Assembly (NCBI GenBank): GCA_964449465.1
Contig: CAYVBK010000012.1
Span: 1-64,000 of the forward strand
Direction of reading: 5' to 3'
Source of the DNA: CAYRXM01 sp964449465
GTDB taxonomy: Bacteria > Chloroflexota > Anaerolineae > JAFGEY01
DNA: 64,000 bases
Below the pieces are notes generated by a model, which saw only the letters and a program-made list of their open reading frames with translations, had not been told where the DNA came from and ran no database searches. This document shows positions 1 through 7,542 of this stretch, one piece after another (position 1 is the stretch's first letter; the number at the start of each line of letters is the position of its first letter). The translations under genes were made by a program, and so were the position numbers.

Positions 1-104
1 TTTTTTTCAAGTGCTTGAGCGTTTTGCGCTCTGGTTGCGCAAAACTTGCGCTAAAACAGGGTTTGTCTCCATTTTGCACCATTCCGCCCTCATTGTCAAG
101 CGAA

Positions 105-170
105 AAGCTATCAGCCAACAGCCAGCAGCCAGCACGCTGACCACTGACTGCTGACCGCTGAAAGCTGACT
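105..170. repeat. short imperfect CAGC/CTGA repeats
   Basis: Just downstream of the stop of the first gene lies a low-complexity run built from alternating units such as CAGCCAACAGCCAGCAGCCAG followed by CTGACCACTGACTGCTGAC-like units. It can fold on itself because AGCTATCAGC and CTGAAAGCTGACTG pair imperfectly. Runs of this kind are common intergenic filler in environmental bacterial genomes. No coding potential is seen. The first 100 bases of the window (T-rich, then GCGCAAAAC repeats) show nothing I can name. Confidence 0.4.
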
Positions 171-171
171 G

Positions 172-1449
172 CTAATTGCTCTCCAATACCAACACCCAGT
201 CCTGCTCATCCGGCGGAATGAACGTCGTCGTCTGCCACGGCGAGACCTGCACAAGCGGCAGAGGACGGCGTTCACCAGAGCGCGGATCGTACCAGCAGGC
301 TTTGAGGCGCGGGCCTTGCAGGATAAAGGTGCGCAGCGCGGCCGGCCTGCCAGATGGAAAGTAGGCCAGAGCGTAGCGGGCGTCGGGGGCGCGGCAGGCG
401 GCGACGTAATCCGGCGCGGGCAGGTTGGGCGGCTCAACCAGCGAGGGATCGGGCAGGCGGTCAAAGTACGGCCCGGATTCGATCAAGGTGCGGGCGTGCT
501 GCATCTGGCCGGCGCCGGGCAGGTGAATGGCCTCATCCCAGGGCAAATTGGCTCCGATGATCGGCGGATCGGGGCGCTTCCACATTTGCCAGATGTCATT
601 GCAGCCATAGGTGTGGCCGCACGCGCCGCTGAATAGCGCCCAATAGCAGAACCGCCGCACATGGATGGCCTGCAAACGCGGGTTGGCCGGGTTAAAGGCG
701 TGTGGAATGTTCTCATAGCCCGGTTCGCCGTCCAGCACGGGCTTGGGCGGCGTGCGGTTGTATTCGGCGGCAATCGAGGCATAGTTGTCACGGTGCAGCG
801 TGTGGCCGGTCTGGATCATGTTCAGGTCGAGCCACTCTGTATTGTGGAAATAGATCGCCGAGCTATACTGCCCGATGGGGTGAAAGGTGATCAAGTGACG
901 GCCTTTGTCGCCCTCGCGCAAGCCCTGCGCCAGCGACTCGATGATGCGTCGCTCCTCATCGTCGCCCACAAACTTGTCACCGCCGAGAATCCAGATGATC
1001 GGCTTGTGGCGGTAGCGTTCGCCCAGGAATCGCCCATAGACCAGGGCGTTTTCCGGCGTGAACACCAGCGGGCCGGTGCCGCCGTTCTTGTGCCACTTGT
1101 CGCCCCAGGTAGGCAGCATGCCGATGTAGAGGCCTAGTTCCCCGGCGCGGTTCACTATCCAATCCACGTCCTGGAAATACGGTTCGTTAGGTTGGGTGGG
1201 ATCGTTGTCTATCAAGGGGCGGTGTCCGGCGGGATTCGGCGTGTTGAGGCCGTCCAGTTCGGCCAGAACAACGGCCTGAATTACGTTGAACTTTTTTGCG
1301 GCGCGGTCGCGCAGATACACGTCGGCCTCGGCGCGGCCGAGGCGATGGAACAGCTCCCAGGCCGTATCGCCCAGCCAGAAAAACGGCCGGCCATCCTGGT
1401 CAATCAGGTAACGGCGGCCGGTGTGAACCTGGAGTTGAGGCAAGGTCAT
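172..1449 (-). CDS. DUF4038-family glycoside hydrolase (GH140-like)
   Basis: The protein is 425 aa and starts at an ATG with AAAGGAG a few bases upstream. The N-terminal half carries the DUF4038 signature (RPFFWLGDTAWELFHRL near residue 21, then a segment AAKKFNVIQ). It continues as a TIM-barrel-like region with two acidic motifs typical of this family, GGDK (Asp158) and DGEPGYE (Glu242), which are plausible acid/base and nucleophile. The C-terminal 90 residues (ALAYFPSG..., WYDPRSGE) resemble the small beta-domain usually called putative collagen-binding. Known members of the family include GH140 apiosidases, but the substrate here cannot be read from sequence. There is no signal peptide, so it probably works in the cytoplasm on imported oligosaccharides. 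It is the last gene of a minus-strand run with two other glycosidases. Confidence 0.8.
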   Translation of the reverse strand: MTLPQLQVHTGRRYLIDQDGRPFFWLGDTAWELFHRLGRAEADVYLRDRAAKKFNVIQAVVLAELDGLNTPNPAGHRPLIDNDPTQPNEPYFQDVDWIVNRAGELGLYIGMLPTWGDKWHKNGGTGPLVFTPENALVYGRFLGERYRHKPIIWILGGDKFVGDDEERRIIESLAQGLREGDKGRHLITFHPIGQYSSAIYFHNTEWLDLNMIQTGHTLHRDNYASIAAEYNRTPPKPVLDGEPGYENIPHAFNPANPRLQAIHVRRFCYWALFSGACGHTYGCNDIWQMWKRPDPPIIGANLPWDEAIHLPGAGQMQHARTLIESGPYFDRLPDPSLVEPPNLPAPDYVAACRAPDARYALAYFPSGRPAALRTFILQGPRLKACWYDPRSGERRPLPLVQVSPWQTTTFIPPDEQDWVLVLESN

Positions 1450-1493
1450 AGACGATCTCCTTTGTATTGTTTCAATCGCTTTTGCAGCAAGAT

Positions 1494-1543
1494 GTCACGC
1501 TACAAGCGTGACCTGCTCGAACTTGTTGAGCCTGTCGAAACCA
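1494..1543. repeat. hairpin GTCACGC/GCGTGAC plus short dispersed repeat
   Basis: Between two glycosidase genes there is a perfect 7-bp stem (1494-1500 with 1506-1512, loop TACAA). It is followed by the motif TTGTTGAGCCTGTCGAAACC. Variants of the second motif occur again at 37896-37920 and, inverted, at 55587-55607. There is no T-run, so this is a repeat rather than a clear terminator. Confidence 0.5.
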
Positions 1544-1551
1544 ACACAGTT

Positions 1552-3075
1552 TTAATCAGCAAACACCACCACGCGCGGCGCGCCCGATTCGATGAAAACC
1601 GGGCCGTATCCCTCACCCTGTCCAACCACCTCGCCGCTGCGCGGATCGATCACCCGGTAGCGCGGCGGAACGCCGTCGGTGCAGGCCAGGGCCAGCCCGC
1701 CACCGTTGGGCAGGTAGACGATAAACAGTTTGCCCGGCCCCCACAACCCGGCCCGCCCATAGGTATGCACATAATCGGGCGACATACCCTCAAAGGGCAG
1801 CTCCTCAAAAATGCGCCCAAACAGCCCCACATAACGCGAGCCTTCAAAATCGAGCGCGCCGCGCCAGTCGGCATGGGCGGCCATACACCACTCCTGATGC
1901 ACCTCTTCCAGATCGAGCCGCCACTGCCACAGACTGCCCGCACCATAGACGACGCCCATCGTGCCACCGGCGGTGAGGTTGTTCCAGGCCTCGTGACCCT
2001 GCCACCAGCCGGTTGCCCGCCCAAACTGGCCGATGTGTTCGTAGGTCGGCTCGCCGTTGGCCACCGCCTTGACCGGCCGCTGCTCCCACATCACCGCCAC
2101 CCGCTGCGGCACATGCTCGCCGTTGTGGCCGGTCTGACACCACTGAAAATCCAACCAGGCGCGGTCTTGATAGGCCCAGGGATATTGATGCGGAGCATAG
2201 TGGATGCCGGTAGGCTGCCCGTAGGCATCCCAGCGTTCAATCTCCCAACCGGCGGGGTCCACGCCGGGGGCCAGGCCGTCGCCGTCGCCCGACACCAGCC
2301 ACATGGCCGGTTGCGCGCCATAGCGGGCCACCAGGTAGCGGCAGTAGCGGGCATACTCGGCCGGCGGGACGACCGGCCCGGCCACCGACAGCCCCTTCCA
2401 GCCATAGCCGTGAAAGACCGGCTGCCACACCGGGACGATCTCGTGTGCCACCAGAATCTCGGCCAGGCGATCCACATACTGGAAATAGGCGGGGTTGAGT
2501 TGATTGATGTGACCGTTGGGCAGGTCTTCAAAGCCCACGTCAAAGCCATCGCGTTCAGTGCGACTGCGCGGGCCGCGTGCATAGCGGTCGGGCTGGACGG
2601 ACATCAGCAAAACCGCGTTAAAGCCTTTGGCCTGACGGTCGCGGGCATAGATTTCGCATTGCTCCCAGGTAGCCCGCCAGGGCAGCGCCCAGGCCGTGTC
2701 GGCGACCAGCAAAGCAGGCGTGCCGTCGGCGTGAACGAGGTTGCGGCCACCTGGCGGGATGCGCCAAAAGCCGCGCCGATAAAAACGATTGGCCGATTCA
2801 CTCTGCGTCACGCACAGTTCGCCGCTCTGTCCGGCCAGGCCAGGGTCGCGCGGCGCGCTGAAACTCTGCCAGCGCCAGATGCCCTCGGCCAGCGGCGAGG
2901 CAAAGCGCGCCTTCCAGGTGTTGCCGCCGTCCCAAAAGGCCGGGCGAACAATCTCGACGCCGCTCTCGTGGACAAAACGCACCCACACGTCCACATCGGT
3001 ATAGGGGTTGGCGTATTGGTCTGCGGCCGACAGGGTAAATTCCATTTGCTGCCATGGAGAAAAGAGCTTGTTCAT
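1552..3075 (-). CDS. DUF5060/DUF4038 glycoside hydrolase
   Basis: The protein is 507 aa. I take the ATG at 3075 because GGAGG lies 6 bases upstream; a TTG five codons earlier is possible. Residues about 10-95 form a DUF5060-type beta domain (PFTLSAADQ-like start, DGGNTWKARF, GIWRW). From about residue 115 follows a DUF4038-like barrel (PALLVADTAWALPWR, then RQAKGFNAVLLM) with the same pair of acidic motifs as its neighbour, SGDGDG and NGEPTYE. The C-terminus again holds YLPNGGG and VIDPRSGE, matching the small terminal beta domain. No signal peptide is present. It lies 102 bp upstream of the related gene at 172-1449 and 41 bp downstream of deoC on the same strand. It is probably one enzyme of a set degrading an imported plant-type oligosaccharide; the exact linkage is unknown. 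Confidence 0.8.
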   Translation of the reverse strand: MNKLFSPWQQMEFTLSAADQYANPYTDVDVWVRFVHESGVEIVRPAFWDGGNTWKARFASPLAEGIWRWQSFSAPRDPGLAGQSGELCVTQSESANRFYRRGFWRIPPGGRNLVHADGTPALLVADTAWALPWRATWEQCEIYARDRQAKGFNAVLLMSVQPDRYARGPRSRTERDGFDVGFEDLPNGHINQLNPAYFQYVDRLAEILVAHEIVPVWQPVFHGYGWKGLSVAGPVVPPAEYARYCRYLVARYGAQPAMWLVSGDGDGLAPGVDPAGWEIERWDAYGQPTGIHYAPHQYPWAYQDRAWLDFQWCQTGHNGEHVPQRVAVMWEQRPVKAVANGEPTYEHIGQFGRATGWWQGHEAWNNLTAGGTMGVVYGAGSLWQWRLDLEEVHQEWCMAAHADWRGALDFEGSRYVGLFGRIFEELPFEGMSPDYVHTYGRAGLWGPGKLFIVYLPNGGGLALACTDGVPPRYRVIDPRSGEVVGQGEGYGPVFIESGAPRVVVFAD

Positions 3076-3116
3076 CAAGACCTCCGACAAAAAAATCGCT
3101 CTGCTGAAAGGATCGG

Positions 3117-3833
3117 CTATGCATATCCGCGTTTTTTGGCTTCTTCCAGCATCGCCGCGGTGGCGGTGGCGCCACAGCGAGTGCAGCCCAACTCGCGAAC
3201 ACGCAGCAATTGGTCGAGGTTGCGCACGCCGCCGGCGGCCTTGATCTGCACCTCGGGCGCGCTGTGCTGACGCATCAGGATCAGGACATGTTCAGTGGCG
3301 CCGCGATAATTATAGTCACCGCTGGGCTGCTTGACAAACCCATAACCGCTAGATGTTTTGACAAAGGCCACTCGCAATTCCGAGCAAATCTGGCAGAGCT
3401 TGATCACATGCTCATCCTGGAGATAGTCGGTCTCGAAAATGACCTTGAGGATGGCCCCGTTGCGCAGGCAGGCCTGGTTGACGGCGTCAATATCGGCGCG
3501 CACATAGTCCCAATCGCCGCCCAGGGCTTTGCCGATGTTGATGACCATGTCAATTTCAACGGCGCCCTCACGGATGGCCAGCTCGGCCTCGGCCACCTTG
3601 ATCCGGGTGGTGTGGTTGCCGTGCGGAAAGCCAATGACCGAGCAGACCTGCACCTCTGAGCCTTGCAGGGCTTGTTTGCACATGGTCACAGCATAGGGTT
3701 TGACGCAGACGGTGGCGACGTTGTACCGGTGAGCGATTTCGCAACCCTGAAGAATCTCGGCGTCGGTCATGGTCGGGTGCAGGAGCGAGTGATCAATCAT
3801 TTTGGCCAGGTCTCGTAAAGTTGTGTGGCTCAT
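3117..3833 (-). CDS. deoC: deoxyribose-phosphate aldolase
   Basis: The protein is 238 aa and would catalyse retro-aldol cleavage of 2-deoxyribose 5-phosphate (or a related sugar phosphate) to acetaldehyde and glyceraldehyde 3-phosphate. Family motifs are clear: TVCVKPYAV, SVIGFPHG, EIDMVINIG, VIFETDYL and the Schiff-base region FVKTSSGYG, followed by IKAAGGVR and the phosphate-binding GATAT segment. The start is the ATG at 3833, with AAGGAG seven bases upstream; the frame is open further but has no better start. It lies inside a run of glycosidase and sugar-oxidoreductase genes rather than beside a nucleoside operon. Its natural substrate may therefore differ from deoxyribose phosphate, although a nucleoside phosphorylase is encoded elsewhere at 50565. 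Confidence 0.92.
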   Translation of the reverse strand: MSHTTLRDLAKMIDHSLLHPTMTDAEILQGCEIAHRYNVATVCVKPYAVTMCKQALQGSEVQVCSVIGFPHGNHTTRIKVAEAELAIREGAVEIDMVINIGKALGGDWDYVRADIDAVNQACLRNGAILKVIFETDYLQDEHVIKLCQICSELRVAFVKTSSGYGFVKQPSGDYNYRGATEHVLILMRQHSAPEVQIKAAGGVRNLDQLLRVRELGCTRCGATATAAMLEEAKKRGYA

Positions 3834-3875
3834 CTTTTTTCTCCTTGATGTGTCAGTATATTCTCTCAATATCTT

Positions 3876-3898
3876 AACGCCAGCAAGATGCTGGCGTT
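3876..3898. repeat. REP-like palindrome AACGCCAGCA/TGCTGGCGTT
   Basis: A perfect 10-bp stem with a 3-base AGA loop sits upstream of deoC, in its probable leader or promoter region. It is a short palindrome of the REP type. It has no T-run on either side, so it is not a standard terminator. Confidence 0.6.
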
Positions 3899-3920
3899 CC
3901 CCTATTTTTACCTGTGGGTT

Positions 3921-4040
3921 CACTGAAAAAACTCGCTGAGGTGCCCGTCACTTGAATATAGTTATACATTAGAAGCGTCAAATTTTCGTAAAAGCTTGCC
4001 AAAGTGACGGGCACCTGACCTGCAAAGACTTTTTTCAGTG
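3921..4040. repeat. MITE-like inverted-repeat element with CACTGAAAAAA ends
   Basis: This 120-bp intergenic element has perfect 11-bp terminal inverted repeats (CACTGAAAAAA at 3921-3931 and its complement at 4030-4040). It also has a second perfect 15-bp inverted pair inside (AGGTGCCCGTCACTT at 3939-3953 and its complement at 4002-4016). There is no coding sequence. Two other elements in the window (24495-24597 and 63661-63808) have the same CTGAAAAA end motif. It separates deoC from the dehydrogenase gene and could also act as a hairpin terminator for the latter. Confidence 0.7.
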
Positions 4041-4063
4041 CAGTCATCTGTCGGTCGTCTTAG

Positions 4064-5053
4064 TTATTCGCCCCATCGAAAAGCCGCCGTGATCAGCGGG
4101 GAATGAGCCTCCGCAAGTTCGGCATAGGTTTCGGATGCGGCTTCGGGCGGACGCACCGCACTGATCAGGCCATCCAGATTTAATTTACCCCGCGCCATCA
4201 GGCCCAGCACGGTGTGGATATCGCCGGGCTGAACATCCCGCGGCACCCAAAACGACAGTTCCTTCATAAAGGCCAGGCTATAAGGTATGCAAAAATCGGC
4301 CGGGTAACTGCCCTGGATGATGATGCGCGCGCCCATAGCCGGTGAGTCATCCCAGGCTTTGGCGCGCGCAACCTGGATCGCCGCCGGCAAAACAGATGGC
4401 GCGCCGGTGGCATCCACCACCACATCGGCTCCGCCCGGCAAGAGATTGGCAAATGCTTCGGCCAGGCCATCTTGTGGGGCAATGGCTTCGATCCCGGCCT
4501 GTTGAGCCACCGCAACGCGCACCGGAGACAAATCCGCGCCGATCACTCTGGCCCCGCTGAGCGCGTGAATCCGCGCCGCAAGCTGGCCGATGGCGCCCAG
4601 CCCGATCACGGCTACGTTTTCATGGGGTTTGGCCTGGCTCAGGCGCAGGCCGCGATAGGCAATGGCGGCCAGTTTTGCGCCCGCGCCCCACAGAGGGTCT
4701 ACACCTTTTGGCAGGATGTACACGTCTTGCTCGGAGCGGACGGCCAGGCTGCAATGCCCGCCCCAACTCTGATGAACGCTGGCCCGGGCGGTGCCGCTGC
4801 AAAAAACCAGCGTGCCGGGCTTGAGTGTTGTGCCGACGCCGTTGGCAATAACCCGGCCCACAAACGAATAACCGGGGATAAAAGGAAAAACGGCTCCCTG
4901 CTGTTTTCCGGCCCGACAGCGCAATTCGGTGCCAGGGCTGATCAGGGTATAAACAGCCTGGAGCAACACCTCCCCCACCTCAGGTTCTGGCACATCTATT
5001 TGCTCAACCGAAACCTGGTTGATCGCTGTAAAAAGAATCGCTCGAGCTTGCAT
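4064..5053 (-). CDS. medium-chain dehydrogenase/reductase (zinc-ligand-poor)
   Basis: The protein is 329 aa and belongs to the medium-chain dehydrogenase/reductase superfamily, related to COG1063 proteins. The N-terminal GroES-like domain spans about residues 1-125. The Rossmann domain has VIGLGAIGQLAA near residue 150 and GADLSP as the adenosine-ribose strand end. The usual GHE zinc motif is replaced by GYSFVG and the Cys cluster of the structural zinc is absent. It is thus likely a zinc-independent member, as in the BchC-like branch. ATG 5053 is chosen; GTG at 5056 is an alternative. It lies 6 bp downstream of the DUF5060 glycosidase gene, so they are probably co-transcribed and it likely oxidises a released sugar. 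The substrate is unknown. Confidence 0.8.
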   Translation of the reverse strand: MQARAILFTAINQVSVEQIDVPEPEVGEVLLQAVYTLISPGTELRCRAGKQQGAVFPFIPGYSFVGRVIANGVGTTLKPGTLVFCSGTARASVHQSWGGHCSLAVRSEQDVYILPKGVDPLWGAGAKLAAIAYRGLRLSQAKPHENVAVIGLGAIGQLAARIHALSGARVIGADLSPVRVAVAQQAGIEAIAPQDGLAEAFANLLPGGADVVVDATGAPSVLPAAIQVARAKAWDDSPAMGARIIIQGSYPADFCIPYSLAFMKELSFWVPRDVQPGDIHTVLGLMARGKLNLDGLISAVRPPEAASETYAELAEAHSPLITAAFRWGE

Positions 5054-5059
5054 CACACA

Positions 5060-6742
5060 TCATCCTCTCAGTCCACTTGGGTTGAAACCTGTTGCGCTTT
5101 CCTGGTCAAAATTTCCGGTTAGCACCAACACCCAATCGGTGGGATGCCCTTGCGCGTCCAGTTCGTCGGGCGCGACAAAGACAATTCCTGCCGCCGTGCA
5201 GGCGGCAGGCCGCGCCGTGTCGAGCGCGCCGGTGCGTGGATTGTACCATTGGCCTGAGACCGACGCCGTGTCTTGGTCCCATATCAGGGTGGCCGCTCCG
5301 CCTGCCGGAAAATAGACGGCGATCAGGCGGCGGTCAGCGGCGGCCAGTGCGCGGGCGCGATAGCCTTCTGCAACATTTTGCGGACAAATCAGGTCCGGCG
5401 CAGGACGCAGCCTGTCAAAGGGGACGATAGCGGTGAAAAAGTGATGCAGGTGTTTCAGGCAGGCCACGCCTTCTTGATCGTGAACCAGGTCCATCACCGG
5501 CCCCCAGGTGTTCTCCAGGCCGCTGATGATGCCCAGACCGCAGAACGCTCCGCGCCACGCCCCACGCCGGTTGTGTGCAACGCCGGTATGCTCGAACCCG
5601 GGAAAGGTGATGGGAAGATCGGGATTGCGCTCATAGGCATATTCTGCCAGTACGGCCGCGCCGGACCACTCGCGCAAGGCGTGCGCAGTTTTATTCTCGA
5701 TGCCGGCCGCCAGCCAGCCATCTTGTTCGCCGCAACTGCCCCACTCTTGAAACATGATCACATCAATGGCCTGGGGATCGAGGGCAAAGCGTTGTCTAAA
5801 CGGTGTCTCTTTGGGGCCGTTATGCACAGCGATGACATGTCCGTGCGGCGCGGTCGCTTTGACCCAGCGCGCCGTCCGCATGGCCCACCGGTCGGCGACA
5901 TATTTCTCGCGACAATTGCCGTCGGGGTAAAATTCGTATTCGTTCAATAACGTCCAGATATAAACACTGGCAAAGGCATCGTATCGGGCAATGAGGTAAC
6001 GCAGCCACAATTCCTCCCATTCGGGCAGAAAAATGGCGCGGTTGTTAAAGGGGAACTCGAACCCCCAGGCTTCCATAATCATCTCAAAGCCGATGCCGAG
6101 CGCCGCCGCCTGCTGCACCACCTCGTCTACGACATGAAAATAAGCCAGGTTGAACCGCTCAAACTGCGGCGATTGCGGGCTGCCGCCCCATGGCCAGGTC
6201 GAGAGCGTCTGCCAACGGCTGTAACCGTCCGGCGGGTGAAAGGGGCTGACCGGCACGCGCACGCGCAAAATGTTAAAACCTTGCGCTGCTCGTCGCTGCA
6301 AAAAGGGCCGCACATCCATACCGCAATAGGCCGCGCCAAACAGATGATAGACCGTGTCACCCATGAGAAACACTGGCGCGCCAGATTCATAGCTGAATCC
6401 CCAGGCCCGGTCCGGCGTCGCCCTCAAAAAACCAGATGTGGCACGCTCTGTCACCTCAAACTCACCGATCTGCGTCAGTCCGTCGTCGGCCGGGTGCGAC
6501 GTGATGTGATACCGCCAGCGCCCGACCTCACCGGGGCTAAAGCGCACCCGCCATGTATTCTCGCCGTCATAGAAACCAGGCAGCGTATAGACCTGGCCCG
6601 AAGGGGCGGTCAAGCTCGCCTCCACCCACACATGGATAAAGGGCTCGGCATAGGCGCGCCCACTGTGCAAACTCCACTCTCCCACCGCGCGGCGCGGCAG
6701 CGATGTGGATTCTGACATTGAAACAATCGTAGATTGTAACAT
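5060..6742 (-). CDS. DUF5060-domain glycosidase, GH5-like barrel
   Basis: The protein is 560 aa. A DUF5060-like beta domain (residues about 20-100: VGEWSLHSGRAYAEPF, YDGENTWRVRF, GRWRYHITS) precedes a TIM-barrel region. That region includes GAPVFLMGDTVYHLF and AAQGFNILRVRV, followed by cellulase-like catalytic motifs: IWTLLNEYEFYPDG, whose Glu is the likely acid/base, and VLAEYAYERN, whose Glu is a plausible nucleophile. The C-terminal VLVLTGNF tail matches the end domain of the other two glycosidases here. No signal peptide is seen. ATG 6742 is used, although its ribosome site is weak (AAAGAG 12 bases upstream); ATG 6718 is possible. It is third in a set of related intracellular glycosidases. 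Confidence 0.78.
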   Translation of the reverse strand: MLQSTIVSMSESTSLPRRAVGEWSLHSGRAYAEPFIHVWVEASLTAPSGQVYTLPGFYDGENTWRVRFSPGEVGRWRYHITSHPADDGLTQIGEFEVTERATSGFLRATPDRAWGFSYESGAPVFLMGDTVYHLFGAAYCGMDVRPFLQRRAAQGFNILRVRVPVSPFHPPDGYSRWQTLSTWPWGGSPQSPQFERFNLAYFHVVDEVVQQAAALGIGFEMIMEAWGFEFPFNNRAIFLPEWEELWLRYLIARYDAFASVYIWTLLNEYEFYPDGNCREKYVADRWAMRTARWVKATAPHGHVIAVHNGPKETPFRQRFALDPQAIDVIMFQEWGSCGEQDGWLAAGIENKTAHALREWSGAAVLAEYAYERNPDLPITFPGFEHTGVAHNRRGAWRGAFCGLGIISGLENTWGPVMDLVHDQEGVACLKHLHHFFTAIVPFDRLRPAPDLICPQNVAEGYRARALAAADRRLIAVYFPAGGAATLIWDQDTASVSGQWYNPRTGALDTARPAACTAAGIVFVAPDELDAQGHPTDWVLVLTGNFDQESATGFNPSGLRG

Positions 6743-6745
6743 CGC

Positions 6746-6901
6746 TCAATCATACTCTTTCTGTGTGTGCAGCAAGACCTGCAAAAAGACCGCCCGCGTC
6801 TGCGCAGCGCGCTGTTCCCTTTTCAGTGCGGCAACCAACCTCCGGGCCATACTGTACAAGCTGGCCTGCGGGTCACCCTCGACCTCGACAAAGAAATCCG
6901 C
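6746..6901 (-). pseudogene. possible gene remnant without start codon
   Basis: On the minus strand, upstream of the glycosidase, about 50 codons read as protein-like sequence (ADFFVEVEGDPQASLYSMAR followed by an amphipathic stretch ending in LHTQKEYD and a stop at 6746). No start codon precedes it. An in-frame TGA lies just before, and upstream of that is a short ATG-led stub. It may be the degraded C-terminus of a lost gene, or chance. I do not recognise the family. Confidence 0.25.
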
Positions 6902-7029
6902 TCAGACAACCATACACAGCATCCAAAATATCTCTGGACATCGTCAACCTCTCATCATATCCGGGTCCATCGAAAAATGCCCGTCATTCTCTGTTCTCTG
7001 CGCCTCTGCGGTGAGTCTTGGCAGCAGAT

Positions 7030-7542
7030 TTATTCCTGTGGAGGGTAAATCTTTTCCGGCTGCAAGCGCATTTGGGGCCGCTGAATCAGTTCGATGGTCA
7101 CCCCGATGATATGCTCGGTGTCCAGATACGCATAATGCCCATCGCCGTCGGCGCCAAAGCCAGCCCCATCCATGGTCATGGTCAGCCCGGCGGCCGCTGC
7201 CTCGGCGAGGGCGGCCTCCATATCGTCTACCAGCACGCCAAAGTGATGCACGCCATAGCCGTGTTCGCGCACAAAATCGGCATAGACGGTATCGCCTTCC
7301 AACGGTTGAATCAACTCGATGCGCGTCGGACCCAGATAGCCCAGCGCAATGCGCATCTTGTACTCGGCGGGCTCGCCGTGATAGGTCATGTGCTTGACCA
7401 GCGGCTTGCCATAAGTGTAGATGTGCCATGGCCCAATGCCGAACAACGTCCAATACATCTCGATGGCCCGGTCCAGGTCCGGCACGATGAGGGCCACCTG
7501 AGCAATGCCCTTTTTCAAAAAAGATAGAGGGTTTTCGGCCAT
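7030..7542 (-). CDS. VOC-family (glyoxalase/epimerase-like) protein
   Basis: The protein is 170 aa with the vicinal-oxygen-chelate fold pattern. One module begins GIAQVALIVPDLDRAIEMYW and a second begins YGVHHFGVLVDDMEAALAEA. Likely metal ligands are the early Gln/His position, Glu in RIELIQPL, His in GVHHFG and Glu in TIELIQRP. The pattern resembles methylmalonyl-CoA epimerase and related lyases or dioxygenases. The ATG at 7542 directly abuts the stop of the SAF oxidoreductase gene (no gap), so the two are translationally linked. The function is probably isomerisation or cleavage of a sugar-acid intermediate from that enzyme, but the substrate is unknown. Confidence 0.82.
   Translation of the reverse strand: MAENPLSFLKKGIAQVALIVPDLDRAIEMYWTLFGIGPWHIYTYGKPLVKHMTYHGEPAEYKMRIALGYLGPTRIELIQPLEGDTVYADFVREHGYGVHHFGVLVDDMEAALAEAAAAGLTMTMDGAGFGADGDGHYAYLDTEHIIGVTIELIQRPQMRLQPEKIYPPQE

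Noticed and set aside
1192..3270. A 692-codon open frame on the plus strand
   Set aside because: It is antisense to two glycosidases and deoC, has no protein-like motifs and no ribosome site. It is an effect of high-GC codon use on the opposite strand.
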